32,666 bases of DNA from Prevotellaceae bacterium UBA4361 (GCA_002393575.1 DGSN01000080.1:1-32666), one strand, 5' to 3'. Counted from the stretch's first letter, positions 7,163-14,557 are shown. The notes: generated by a model from the sequence alone, not told the origin. Program-made: numbers and translations.

Positions 7163-7281
7163 TCTTGCTTGAAGTAACAACAAAAAAAACGAATAATCAG
7201 TATAAAGGAAAAAACTCCTATCCTCCAATCCTCCGTAGAACTTCATTGAGGCAACAAATTAACACAAATGAACACGAATAA
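7153..7281 (+). pseudogene. Possible remnant of a partner gene, 42 codons
   Basis: An ATG overlaps the end of the antitoxin-like gene by ten bases, as second genes of toxin-antitoxin pairs often do. The frame reads MELVLLEVTTKK and then passes into the repeat (from about 7206), where it stops. This could be a toxin gene cut off by the repeat, or a chance frame. No family is recognisable from the 18 codons outside the repeat. Confidence 0.2.
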
Positions 7282-7425
7282 TAATTCATGAATAATTCAC
7301 GGTCATTTATGGGAATTCATGTTTTTCTTTATATAACGCGAATGTCCGTTAATTATCCGCGAATTAATCGAAAATTATATTGAGTCAACAAATTAACACA
7401 AAGGTACACGAAAAAATCAACGTTA
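7205..7425 (-). repeat. Dispersed intergenic repeat, copy B (inverted relative to copy A)
   Basis: Read in reverse complement, this stretch repeats the modules of 62-275: TTCGTGT...TTTGTG near one end, AACGGACATTCGCGTTATATAAAGAAAAAC in the middle (given here in parts: CGGACATTCGCGTTA then AAAGAAAAAC), and TTCGTGTTCATTTGTG followed by CTACGGAGGATTGGAG at the other end. It fills the gap between the antitoxin-like gene and the glycosyltransferase promoter, together with the hexamer array. Confidence 0.7.
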
Positions 7426-7450
7426 ACCTTAACTTCTCATCCAGATGGCG

Positions 7451-7510
7451 GTTAAGGTTATGGTTATCGTTAAGGTTATAGTTAAGGTTATGGTTAAGGT
7501 TATCGTTTAA
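7451..7510 (+). repeat. Ten exact-length hexamers, GTTANN tandem array
   Basis: Sixty bases divide without remainder into ten hexamers: GTTAAG, GTTATG, GTTATC, GTTAAG, GTTATA, GTTAAG, GTTATG, GTTAAG, GTTATC, GTTTAA. An inverted piece of the same motif, TTAACCTTAAC, lies at 7423-7433, so a hairpin can form. The array lies just upstream of the promoter of the glycosyltransferase gene. Confidence 0.85.
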
Positions 7511-7566
7511 ATAATTGGTGGATACAAATTCTAAGGGTGACAAATTTTGATTTTTCAAATAATTTG

Positions 7567-7597
7567 TTGGGTGGTTTCAGAAAAAAATGTACTTTTG
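7567..7597 (+). promoter_or_regulatory. Promoter of the glycosyltransferase-radC-sufT cluster
   Basis: TTG at 7567-7569 (with a second TTTG at 7563-7566) and TACTTTTG at 7590-7597 are 20 bases apart. The transcript would start near 7602, about 40 bases before the ATG at 7643. Confidence 0.7.
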
Positions 7598-7642
7598 CAA
7601 AATGAATGAATCGTCCGAACAGTGACGACAATTATTTTGCGT

Positions 7643-8719
7643 ATGAGATATTCTATCATAGTTCCCGTATATAATCGTCCCGATGAGGCAGATGAGTTGT
7701 TGGAGAGTCTCACCGAACAAACGGTGGGGAATCAGGAGTTTGAGGTAATCATCGTGGAGGATGGTTCTACGAAACCTTGCAAGGAGGTGGTGGAGAAGTA
7801 TCGGGAAAAGCTCGACATCAAGTATTTTGCCAAGCAGAATTCGGGTCCTGGCCCTTCGCGCAACTTTGGTGTGGAGCGTGCCAAGGGCGACTACGTGCTG
7901 ATTCTGGATTCGGACGTGGTGCTGCCAAAAGGCTATCTGCAAGCGGTGGATGAGGAACTGGCTGCGCATCCGTGCGAGGCTTTTGGTGGTCCCGACCGTG
8001 CGCACGATTCGTTCACGTTGGTGCAGAAAGCCATCAGCTATTCGATGACTTCGTTCTTCACGACGGGTGGCATCCGTGGCGGAAAGAAAAAGCTCGACAA
8101 GTTCTACCCTCGCTCGTTCAACATGGGTGTGCGCCGCGATGTTTACAAGCAGTTGGGGGGCTTCTCGAAGATGCGCTTTGGCGAGGACATCGACTTCAGC
8201 TACCGCATCTTCGAAGCGGGCTTTCAGGCTCGCCTGTTCCCTGAGGCATGGGTGTGGCACAAGCGCCGGACGGACATGGACAAGTTCTTCAAACAGGTGT
8301 TCAACTCGGGAATCGCCCGCATCAACTTGGAAAAGCGTCACCCTGGGACGATGAAACTCGTCCATCTGTTGCCGATGGTGTTCACGGTGGGTGTGACACT
8401 TCTGCTCATTGCTGCTGTGGTACTTCGCTTTGCGGAAATCAGTGATGGTGCGAGCGAATGGCTCAAGGCGGGCTATCCATTCGGAAAGACACGCTTGGGT
8501 TGGTGGACGCTGCCACTGATTCCTGTGCTCTTATATGCGTTGCTCGTCTTCATCGACTCGACCATCAAGAACAGGTCGTTGGTGGTGGGTTTCCTTTCTA
8601 TCGAGGCAGCCTTTGTGCAACTCTTTGGTTACGGGCTGGGATTCCTGAAGGCATGGTGGCAACGCTGTGTGCTGAAGAAGGGTGAGTTTGCTGCCTACGA
8701 GAAGAATTTCTATGAATAA
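7643..8719 (+). CDS. Membrane-anchored family 2 glycosyltransferase
   Basis: The 358-residue product starts with the GT2 (GT-A fold) signature 'YSIIVPVYNRPDEADELLESL', given here as SIIVPVYNRP, followed by 'IIVEDGS' at 37-42. The DxD motif that binds the nucleotide-sugar metal is D89-S90-D91. 'RFGEDIDFSYRI' near 180 is the usual acceptor or catalytic (ED) region. Three hydrophobic segments in the last third (about 248-270, 295-314 and 320-345) anchor it to the inner membrane. It should transfer a sugar to a lipid-linked or surface glycan; donor and acceptor are unknown. An in-frame GTG at 7622 would add seven residues; ATG 7643 matches the family start. Its last 8 bases overlap the proposed radC start. 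Confidence 0.85.
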   Translation: MRYSIIVPVYNRPDEADELLESLTEQTVGNQEFEVIIVEDGSTKPCKEVVEKYREKLDIKYFAKQNSGPGPSRNFGVERAKGDYVLILDSDVVLPKGYLQAVDEELAAHPCEAFGGPDRAHDSFTLVQKAISYSMTSFFTTGGIRGGKKKLDKFYPRSFNMGVRRDVYKQLGGFSKMRFGEDIDFSYRIFEAGFQARLFPEAWVWHKRRTDMDKFFKQVFNSGIARINLEKRHPGTMKLVHLLPMVFTVGVTLLLIAAVVLRFAEISDGASEWLKAGYPFGKTRLGWWTLPLIPVLLYALLVFIDSTIKNRSLVVGFLSIEAAFVQLFGYGLGFLKAWWQRCVLKKGEFAAYEKNFYE

Positions 8720-9437
8720 GAAAACGATGGCGAACAAAGACATGGAGGAGCATAGCTTTTCAATCAAGGAATGGGCTGAGGAAGACCGTCCGCGCGAGAA
8801 GTTGGAGGCAAAGGGTGCTGAGGCACTCACGAAGGCTGAGTTGCTCGCCATCTTGATAGGCAGTGGCACGCAAAAGAAGTCGGCTGTGGAACTGATGGCG
8901 GAGCTGATGCGTGAATGCGATGACAAACTGGTTCTGCTCAGCAGGATGACGGTGGACGAGCTGACGAAGATTCAGGGCATTGGTCCTGCCAAGGCCATCA
9001 CCATCATGGCGGCGATGGAACTGGGGCGACGACGTGCGCAGGAAGAGGTGACGGCGACGCTTACGCAAGTGAAGGATGCCGTGCAGGTGTATCAATACAT
9101 GCGCCCGTTGATGCGCGACTTGAACCACGAGGAATGCTGGGCTCTGCTGCTGAACAACAACGCTCGCCTCATCAAACGAGTGAAACTGAGCCAAGGCGGA
9201 CGCACGGAAACGCTGGTGGACGTGCGCATCTTGCTCAAGGCGGCTCTCCTGGCTGAGGCAACGATGATGGTGCTGGTACACAACCATCCATCGGGTTCGT
9301 GCCGCCCAAGCCGCGAGGATGTCAACCTGACGGAACACGTGAAGAAGGCAGGCATGACGATGAACATCAAGCTGATTGACCATGTGATTGTTGCTGACGG
9401 CGACTATTACTCATTTTCTGAGAATGGCAAGCTGTAA
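8712..9437 (+). CDS. radC: RadC-family (JAB/MPN domain) protein
   Basis: The 241-residue protein has the RadC layout: N-terminal 'EEDRPREKLEAKGAEALTKAELL' region (UPF0758), a helix-hairpin-helix 'IQGIGPAKAITIMAAMELGRR', and a C-terminal JAB metallopeptidase-like domain with 'HNHPSGSCRPSREDV' (about 190-204), the zinc-binding HxH...D signature. Despite the name, a direct role in recombination repair is doubtful in other bacteria; the biochemical function is unsettled. ATG 8712 overlaps the glycosyltransferase stop by eight bases, suggesting translational coupling; ATGs at 8727 and 8742 would also leave the domain intact. Confidence 0.9.
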   Translation: MNKKTMANKDMEEHSFSIKEWAEEDRPREKLEAKGAEALTKAELLAILIGSGTQKKSAVELMAELMRECDDKLVLLSRMTVDELTKIQGIGPAKAITIMAAMELGRRRAQEEVTATLTQVKDAVQVYQYMRPLMRDLNHEECWALLLNNNARLIKRVKLSQGGRTETLVDVRILLKAALLAEATMMVLVHNHPSGSCRPSREDVNLTEHVKKAGMTMNIKLIDHVIVADGDYYSFSENGKL

Positions 9438-9443
9438 GGAATG

Positions 9444-9462
9444 GCTTCGGCAAAACCGAAGC
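9444..9462 (+). other. Hairpin between radC and sufT-like gene
   Basis: GCTTCGG and CCGAAGC form a 7-bp stem around CAAAA, just after the radC stop. No T-tract follows, so it is more likely an RNA-processing or stabilising stem than a terminator. Confidence 0.4.
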
Positions 9463-9516
9463 TTACGGAACGTGAAGCGAAAAAGAATATCCTATTTAAA
9501 TATAAGACGGACAAAG

Positions 9517-9843
9517 ATGGAAAATGAACAAATAACGAAATATGATATAGAAACGAAGACGGTGGAAATGCTCCGCACGGTGTTCGACCCTGAAATCCCT
9601 GTCAACGTGTATGACTTGGGACTGATTTACAGGATTGACGTGTCGGACGATTTCGACGTGACGGTTGACATGACGCTCACCGCGCCGAGTTGTCCCGCTG
9701 CGGATTTCATCATGGAGGACATCCAGCAGAAACTGGACTCTATTCACGGGGTGAAGTCTGCCACCGTGAATCTGGTGTTTGAACCCGAGTGGAACAAGGA
9801 CATGATGAGCGAGGAAGCCAAACTCGACTTGGGATTCATTTAA
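9517..9843 (+). CDS. MIP18/DUF59 protein, SufT-like Fe-S assembly factor
   Basis: The 108-residue product is a single MIP18 (DUF59) domain: 'TVFDPEIPVNVYDLGLIYRI' at about 20-39, and 'DMTLTAPSCPAADFI' carrying the conserved cysteine. Proteins of this family (SufT, PaaD, eukaryotic CIAO2) help to mature iron-sulfur proteins. The downstream 'VNLVFEPEWNKDMMSEEAK' is also typical. ATG 9517 was chosen because the domain begins soon after it; the open frame runs upstream through the radC gap without family resemblance. It lies between radC and lpxH on the same strand, not in a suf operon. Confidence 0.85.
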   Translation: MENEQITKYDIETKTVEMLRTVFDPEIPVNVYDLGLIYRIDVSDDFDVTVDMTLTAPSCPAADFIMEDIQQKLDSIHGVKSATVNLVFEPEWNKDMMSEEAKLDLGFI

Positions 9844-9846
9844 AGT

Positions 9847-9895
9847 GAATGAGGAATGAGGAATGAAGAATGTAGAATGAGGAATGTAGCATGAA
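9847..9895 (+). repeat. Seven-unit heptamer array reaching into the lpxH start codon
   Basis: Units are GAATGAG, GAATGAG, GAATGAA, GAATGTA, GAATGAG, GAATGTA, GCATGAA. It begins four bases after the stop codon of the sufT-like gene. The ATG of lpxH (9891) lies inside the last unit, so the array also provides the bases where a ribosome-binding site would be. Confidence 0.85.
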
Positions 9896-10664
9896 AAATT
9901 ACTATTTTATATCGGATGCACATCTTGGTTCAAGGGCTTTTCAGCATGCAAGGACCAGAGAACGCAGATTGGTGAATTTCCTCGATGCCATCAAGGACAA
10001 GGCTGAGGCTGTATATATGCTTGGCGACATGTTCGACTTCTGGTTTGAGTACGACGAAGTGGTGCCAAGAGGATTCACTCGTTTCTTGGGGAAAGTGAGT
10101 GAGTTGACCGACCGAGGCGTGGAGGTGCATTTCTTCCAGGGAAACCACGACATGTGGTGTGGCGACTATTTGGAAAAGGAGTGTGGCATGATTATCCACA
10201 AGGAGGCGTTGACCACAGAAATCTGCGGAAGGGAATTCTACATTGCTCACGGACACCAACTGGATTATCGCGACCACAACTGGAAGACGGAATTCATGTA
10301 TAGTCTGTTTGAGAGCCGTACCTTGCGACGCTTGGCAAAGATGATTCATCCGCACTGGTTCATGAATTTCGGCTTGAACTGGGCGAAAAGAAGTCGCGTC
10401 AAGCACATAGAAGCTGGAGGTGAACCGCCATATCAGGGTGAGGACAAGGAAGGGCTGGTGCTCTATGCAAAAGACTATCTGAAGACTCATCCCAACATCA
10501 ATTATTTCCTGTTCGGTCATCGCCACATTGAGTTGGACATGTTCCTCAATCGCACTTGCCGCATGATGATTCTCGGTGAATGGTATTCTCTCTTCACCTA
10601 CGCTGTGTTCGACGGCGAAAACATGTTTATGGATAACTATATAGAAGGAGAGACGGAGCTGTAG
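9891..10664 (+). CDS. lpxH: UDP-2,3-diacylglucosamine diphosphatase
   Basis: The 257-residue protein is a calcineurin-like phosphoesterase with all metal-binding motifs: D9 and H11 (SDAHLG), D46 (LGDMFDF), N85-H86-D87 (QGNHD), H120-G-H122, and H210/H212 (FGHRH). 'GDMFDFWFEYD' and the histidine-rich C-terminal part match LpxH, which splits UDP-2,3-diacylglucosamine to lipid X in lipid A synthesis at the inner membrane. Bacteroidetes members are often annotated only as phosphoesterases, and LpxH2-type proteins are the main alternative. The start codon lies in a heptamer repeat. The gene converges on rmuC across two repeat arrays. Confidence 0.88.
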   Translation: MKNYYFISDAHLGSRAFQHARTRERRLVNFLDAIKDKAEAVYMLGDMFDFWFEYDEVVPRGFTRFLGKVSELTDRGVEVHFFQGNHDMWCGDYLEKECGMIIHKEALTTEICGREFYIAHGHQLDYRDHNWKTEFMYSLFESRTLRRLAKMIHPHWFMNFGLNWAKRSRVKHIEAGGEPPYQGEDKEGLVLYAKDYLKTHPNINYFLFGHRHIELDMFLNRTCRMMILGEWYSLFTYAVFDGENMFMDNYIEGETEL

Positions 10665-10666
10665 GT

Positions 10667-10774
10667 GATGGGAAGGATGGGGGGAATGGGATTAATGGGG
10701 TGAATGGGAGGAATGGGCTGAATGGGAATAATGGGGTGAATGGGATTAATGGGCTATATGGGAAGGATGGGACA
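10667..10774 (+). repeat. Twelve-unit nonamer array RATGGGNNN
   Basis: From 10667 the sequence divides exactly into twelve 9-base units, each with ATGGG at positions 2-6 (for example AATGGGATT, AATGGGGTG, AATGGGCTG) and three variable bases. It begins two bases after the lpxH stop. Runs of three or more G every nine bases could form a G-quadruplex on the plus strand. A chance 88-codon frame through it is not a gene. Confidence 0.9.
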
Positions 10775-10864
10775 TTCATCATTCTACATTCTACATTCTA
10801 CATTCTTCATTCTTCATTCTTCATTCTTCATTCTTCATTCATCATTCATCATTCCTCATTCTTG
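10774..10864 (-). repeat. Thirteen-unit heptamer array entering the rmuC stop codon
   Basis: On the plus strand the units are ATTCATC, three ATTCTAC, five ATTCTTC, two ATTCATC, ATTCCTC and ATTCTTG, i.e. GAATGNN on the minus strand. It shares one base with the nonamer array. The last two units encode the final residues (KNEE) and the TGA of rmuC, which is read on the minus strand. Confidence 0.9.
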
Positions 10865-12180
10865 CTGTCTATCAGTTTCTTGTTTATTTCCTTGTCGGGG
10901 ATAACGCCTTTGTCTTTCCACGACTCCAGTTGCCGAATGATGTTGCCTGCACCCGTGGAGAGTTGACCTTGCGCCTTGTCAAAGGCTGTGTTGGCGGCTG
11001 AGATTTTGTTGCCGAGGTCGGTGAATGTGTCAGAGAATGTGGCAAATTTCTTGTAGAGTTTCTGAGCGGATTCGATGATGTCCTTCACGTTCTTGGTCTG
11101 TTTGGCATTCTGCCAGAAAAGCCACACGATTTTCAATGCCAACATCAGGTTGGTTGGATTCACGATGATGATGTGCTTTTGGTAGGCATCCGTTGCGAGC
11201 TTGGCATCGTTCTCCATCGCAAGGATGTAACTGCCTTCATTCGGAATGAACATCAGCACATATTCTGCTGAGTTCTCCACCTTTTTGGGATAGTGCTTGT
11301 CTGCCAGTTCGTTCACATGTGTACGAATCGACTTGATGTGTTCTTTGATAAAGTGTTCCTGCTCTTCGGCTGTTTCTGCCTTGATGTAGTCGAGGTATGC
11401 CGTGATGGATGTCTTGGAGTCGATGATGAGGTAACTGTCACCATGAAGTTTCACCTTCACGTCGGGAATGAAGCGGTTACCGTTCTCGTCAGTGCTTACA
11501 TCCTGTGTGAAGAAGTCCGTACCCTCAGTCATTCCGCTGGCTTCGAGAATGTTCCTCAGTACGGCTTCGCCCCAGTTTCCTTGCTTCTTCGGGTCGGCTT
11601 TCAGAGCTTTCGCCAGATTTTCTGCGTTCTCGCCGAGGATGGCGGTTTGGTCCGAAAGGCTGCGGATGGCTTCCTTCATCACGGCATCCGTCTTTCCTTG
11701 TTCGGTCATCTTGTCCTCAAATTCCTTCTTGAACGTGGCAAGCGACTCCTTGAGTGGATTGAGCAGGTTGTCCATGCTCTCCACGTTTGTGGCTTTCATC
11801 GACTCCTGCTGCATCTTCAGGTGTGCCGACGACAGGCGGTCGAACTCCAGTCGCAGCGTGTTCATCTTTTCTTCCCACTGCTGTTGCATTTCCTGCTTCT
11901 GTGCCGCATGTCGCGTCTCCATGTCGTTCTTGCTTTCCTTAAACTGGGTTTTCAGCTGTTCCAGCATTTGCAAGTATTGTACTTTCAGTTCGTCCAGTTC
12001 TTTCTTGTGGCTTTCCTTCAGGTTGTGAACCATCGTTTCGTTGCTTTCCTTCAGCGTCTTCTGCTGTTCCAGAAGCGACTGCACTTGTGTTTCTGCCTTG
12101 GTTGCCTTGCCATGACTCTGAAAGAGGAAATAGCCCAAAACGAGAAGAATGAGTGCTAATAAAACTATTGCAATTTCCAT
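10849..12180 (-). CDS. rmuC: DNA recombination protein RmuC homologue
   Basis: The 443-residue product has an N-terminal membrane helix (about 3-21, 'AIVLLALILLVLGYFLF'), a long coiled coil rich in Gln/Lys/Glu (about 25-150), and the RmuC domain with 'KKQGNWGEAVLRNILEASGM', 'RFIPDVKVKL', 'LIIDSKTSITAY' and 'YVLMFIPNEGSYILAME'. RmuC resembles nucleases (PD-(D/E)xK fold, visible as P-D...D-S-K) and limits some DNA rearrangements in E. coli. ATG 12180 starts the membrane helix; 11 extra upstream codons are ignored. The C-terminus 'SKNEE' and the stop codon come from a heptamer repeat. It is convergent with lpxH and divergent from the transporter gene. Confidence 0.9.
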   Translation of the reverse strand: MEIAIVLLALILLVLGYFLFQSHGKATKAETQVQSLLEQQKTLKESNETMVHNLKESHKKELDELKVQYLQMLEQLKTQFKESKNDMETRHAAQKQEMQQQWEEKMNTLRLEFDRLSSAHLKMQQESMKATNVESMDNLLNPLKESLATFKKEFEDKMTEQGKTDAVMKEAIRSLSDQTAILGENAENLAKALKADPKKQGNWGEAVLRNILEASGMTEGTDFFTQDVSTDENGNRFIPDVKVKLHGDSYLIIDSKTSITAYLDYIKAETAEEQEHFIKEHIKSIRTHVNELADKHYPKKVENSAEYVLMFIPNEGSYILAMENDAKLATDAYQKHIIIVNPTNLMLALKIVWLFWQNAKQTKNVKDIIESAQKLYKKFATFSDTFTDLGNKISAANTAFDKAQGQLSTGAGNIIRQLESWKDKGVIPDKEINKKLIDSKNEE

Positions 12181-12210
12181 AAAAAAATGAATGTGTATTG
12201 TATCGAAGAA

Positions 12211-12218
12211 CAAATATA
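12211..12218 (-). promoter_or_regulatory. -7 box of the rmuC promoter
   Basis: The minus strand reads TATATTTG, 30 bases before the rmuC ATG. No good TTG is seen at the -33 distance. It is divergent from the box at 12263-12270. Confidence 0.55.
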
Positions 12219-12262
12219 CTTAAAAAATCAGGTTCGAGAGTAATGTTGTTAACTTTTTTTGA

Positions 12263-12270
12263 TATATTTG
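12263..12270 (+). promoter_or_regulatory. -7 box right in front of the transporter start codon
   Basis: TATATTTG ends seven bases before the ATG at 12278. Since transcription normally begins a few bases after this box, the mRNA would have almost no leader. Confidence 0.5.
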
Positions 12271-12277
12271 CAAGCAA

Positions 12278-13237
12278 ATGATACATTACATAGGTGAAAT
12301 ACTGTCGTTGGTGGTAGCCGTTTCGTGGACGGGTGCAGCCTTGTTTAGTGAAGCTGCCACCCTGCGCATCGGTACTGTTGTTCTGAATGTCATCCGCATG
12401 GCTGGCTCGTTGTTGGTACTGGGCATCATCCTCTGGATAGTCACGGGGCATCCCCTTCCGCAGTATCTCAATGCCCAGGCTTGGTTCTGGCTGTCGCTCT
12501 CAGGTTTGGTGGGCTACGTGTTTGGCGATTACTGCCTGTTCAATTCCTACCTCACCATCGGTTCTCGCTACGGACAGCTCTTCATGACCTTGGCACCATT
12601 GGCGGCTGCCCTTTCGGGTTGGCTCATCTTGGGCGAAAAGATGAGTGCGATGGGCATCCTCGGCATGTTCGTCGTGGGCATCGGCATCGGCATGTCTGTA
12701 CTCAACAAAGGAGGCAAAGGTCAGCATCGTCCCCACCTCAAGTTGCCTCTCCACGGAGTGCTCTACGGCATCGGTGCAGCAGTTGGTCAGGGTGTCGGAC
12801 TCGTGATGAGCAAACTGGGCATGATGCACTACAAGGAAGGCATTGCCGACCATTTCGGCGGTAGTTTGCTGCAAGCAGGTGATGTTCTCGACTACATGCC
12901 CGTTGCTTCCACTTTCGTGCGAGCCATCATGGGGCTGTTGGGCTTCTTCGTCATCCTGCTTCTGAGCGGAAAGGCACGTCGTCTCCTTCCTGCCATGCGC
13001 GACGGCAAAGGCATGTTGTTCACGTTTTGTGCCATCCTTTGTGGCCCCACCATCGGTGTGTCCCTCTCGTTGCTTGCCACACTCTACACGAGTGCTGGCG
13101 TGGCGCAAACCCTGATGTCGCTGACACCTATATTGATTATATGGCCCACATGGTTCATTTACCATCAGAAAGTCACTACGCTCGAAGTGGTGGGGGCTTG
13201 TGTGGCTGTAGCAGGTGCATCGCTTTTCTTTATCTAA
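12278..13237 (+). CDS. DMT-superfamily (EamA) membrane transporter
   Basis: The 319-residue protein consists of about ten hydrophobic helices in two halves, as in EamA/drug-metabolite transporters. Typical features are 'GYVFGDYCLFNSYLTIGSRYGQLFMTLAPLAAALSGWLILGE' (helices 3-4, quoted here by its ends GYVFGDYCLFNSYL and LAPLAAALSGWLILGE) and the matching second-half 'VAQTLMSLTPILIIWPTWFIYHQK'. Substrates of such carriers range from amino acids to nucleotide sugars and metabolites; nothing here tells which. The first helix starts at residue 5, so the ATG at 12278 must be the start even though the promoter box lies only seven bases away. The porin gene follows after 22 bases and is probably co-transcribed. 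Confidence 0.85.
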   Translation: MIHYIGEILSLVVAVSWTGAALFSEAATLRIGTVVLNVIRMAGSLLVLGIILWIVTGHPLPQYLNAQAWFWLSLSGLVGYVFGDYCLFNSYLTIGSRYGQLFMTLAPLAAALSGWLILGEKMSAMGILGMFVVGIGIGMSVLNKGGKGQHRPHLKLPLHGVLYGIGAAVGQGVGLVMSKLGMMHYKEGIADHFGGSLLQAGDVLDYMPVASTFVRAIMGLLGFFVILLLSGKARRLLPAMRDGKGMLFTFCAILCGPTIGVSLSLLATLYTSAGVAQTLMSLTPILIIWPTWFIYHQKVTTLEVVGACVAVAGASLFFI

Positions 13238-13259
13238 CCCATCAATAACCACTATCATC

Positions 13260-14420
13260 ATGAAAAAACTCCTCTCCCTTCTACTTTTCGGCGCTTCAAG
13301 CGTGGCACTCTCCCAGCCTATGGCAGACATGCAGCCAGCATTAGACTCGCCCGAGTCAGCACCCACAGAACTTGCGACACAGGAAGCACCCAATCCAAGC
13401 AAGCTGGAAATGCTGGGCAAGCAAGCCATCAAGGACATCAAGGAAAACACCAAGTTTGGTGGTTATGTCATTGGTTCGGCTGCTTTCAACGACAATCAAT
13501 CCAACAAGGTGCAGTCCAACTTCAGCGTTCGCCTCATCCGTCTCTACGTGGATGGCAAAGTGTTGGACTTCCAGTATAAGTTGCAGTTCCAAGCCAACGG
13601 ATTTGGCACTGACTCCAAGGGCAACAGTCCGCGCGTTGTGGATGCGTGGATTGAATGGCAGAAATTCGAATTTGCCAAAATCAAGTTCGGGCAGTTCAAG
13701 CGTGCATTCACCTTCGAGAACCCCATGAATCCGTGGGACATCGGTGCTCCTGGCTATTCGCAGCTCAGCACGAAATTGGCTGGCTTCAGCGACCGCGTGG
13801 GTGAGCACTCCAGCAATGGACGCGACATCGGTGTGCAAATCCAAGGCGACTTCCTGCCTATCGGCAAAGACAAGCACAAGCTCTTCCACTACCAGTTTGG
13901 CATTTACAACGGACAAGGCATCAACAAGGCAGACCAGAACGGGCGCAAAGACTATATCGGTGGTATCTTCCTCCGCCCAATCAAAGACTTGCAACTCGCC
14001 GTTTTCGGATGGGATGGCAACTACACGGCAAACGGCGTGACAGTTGACCGCAAACGCTTGGCGTATGGTTTGAAGTACGACGGCGTTGTCAATGTACGAG
14101 CTGAATATGCCCGAAGCCACGGACGCAAGATTGGCACGAATGCCGACGGACTACCCGCAGCTGTCGGTGCCAACCGCGCAGATGCGTGGTATGCCATCGT
14201 GGGTGTGCCTGTAGGCAAGCACTGGAAGTTCTGGGGCAAGTATGATGTCTATCGTGACAACAAAGAATGGGACACCACGAAGAGCACTTACAACCTCACC
14301 GTGGATTACTATTTCTACAAGAACCTGAAGATTCAGGGCAACTACTATTACACGCACGACCGCACAGCGATTGACAAGGATTACAACACTTTCGACCTCC
14401 AAGTCTATTTCCGCTTCTGA
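13260..14420 (+). CDS. OprO/OprP-type (phosphate-selective family) outer-membrane porin
   Basis: The 386-residue product has a signal peptide (KKLLSLLLFGASSVALSQ), a short helical linker (about 45-62), and then many amphipathic beta strands ending in a C-terminal Phe ('DLQVYFRF'), the outer-membrane insertion signal. Phrases such as 'VDAWIEWQKFEFAKIKFGQFKRAFTFENPMNP' (seen here as AWIEW...FGQFKRAFTFEN) are typical of the porin O/P family. The name implies phosphate or polyphosphate selectivity, but in Bacteroidetes this family is used more broadly. It starts 22 bases after the transporter stop and ends before a strong terminator at 14518-14557. Confidence 0.85.
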   Translation: MKKLLSLLLFGASSVALSQPMADMQPALDSPESAPTELATQEAPNPSKLEMLGKQAIKDIKENTKFGGYVIGSAAFNDNQSNKVQSNFSVRLIRLYVDGKVLDFQYKLQFQANGFGTDSKGNSPRVVDAWIEWQKFEFAKIKFGQFKRAFTFENPMNPWDIGAPGYSQLSTKLAGFSDRVGEHSSNGRDIGVQIQGDFLPIGKDKHKLFHYQFGIYNGQGINKADQNGRKDYIGGIFLRPIKDLQLAVFGWDGNYTANGVTVDRKRLAYGLKYDGVVNVRAEYARSHGRKIGTNADGLPAAVGANRADAWYAIVGVPVGKHWKFWGKYDVYRDNKEWDTTKSTYNLTVDYYFYKNLKIQGNYYYTHDRTAIDKDYNTFDLQVYFRF

Positions 14421-14445
14421 TACGGCAGATGATTTTTTTCAGAGC

Positions 14446-14510
14446 CACAGATGCCTCGGATGAACACTGATTTGACAAATACATACAACTGATAATCAGC
14501 GAAATCTGTG
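14446..14510. repeat. Degenerate inverted repeat of the 'CACAGAT...ATCTGTG' type
   Basis: CACAGAT (14446) and CTGATT (14467) face AATCAG (14494) and ATCTGTG (14504). Intergenic sequences with ATCTGTG and CACAGAT in facing arms are common in Bacteroidales genomes; this is a worn copy. It may add to transcription termination after the porin gene. Confidence 0.5.
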
Positions 14511-14517
14511 ATGAAAC

Positions 14518-14557
14518 AAAATTCCTCATAGCGTCAACAACCGCTATGAGGAATTTT
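14518..14557. terminator. Bidirectional terminator between porin and toxin genes
   Basis: AAAATTCCTCATAGCG and CGCTATGAGGAATTTT form a perfect 16-bp stem with an 8-base loop. The A/T-rich ends supply T-tracts on both strands, so it can stop the porin transcript (plus) and the toxin-antitoxin transcript (minus). Confidence 0.85.

Noticed and set aside
10700..10966. An 88-codon frame through the nonamer and heptamer arrays
   Set aside because: It is a translation of the tandem repeats (Asn-Gly and Ile-Leu-His-Ser runs) and overlaps the rmuC end.
11293..12159. A 288-codon frame on the plus strand opposite rmuC
   Set aside because: It is the complement of the rmuC coiled-coil region, with no family resemblance.
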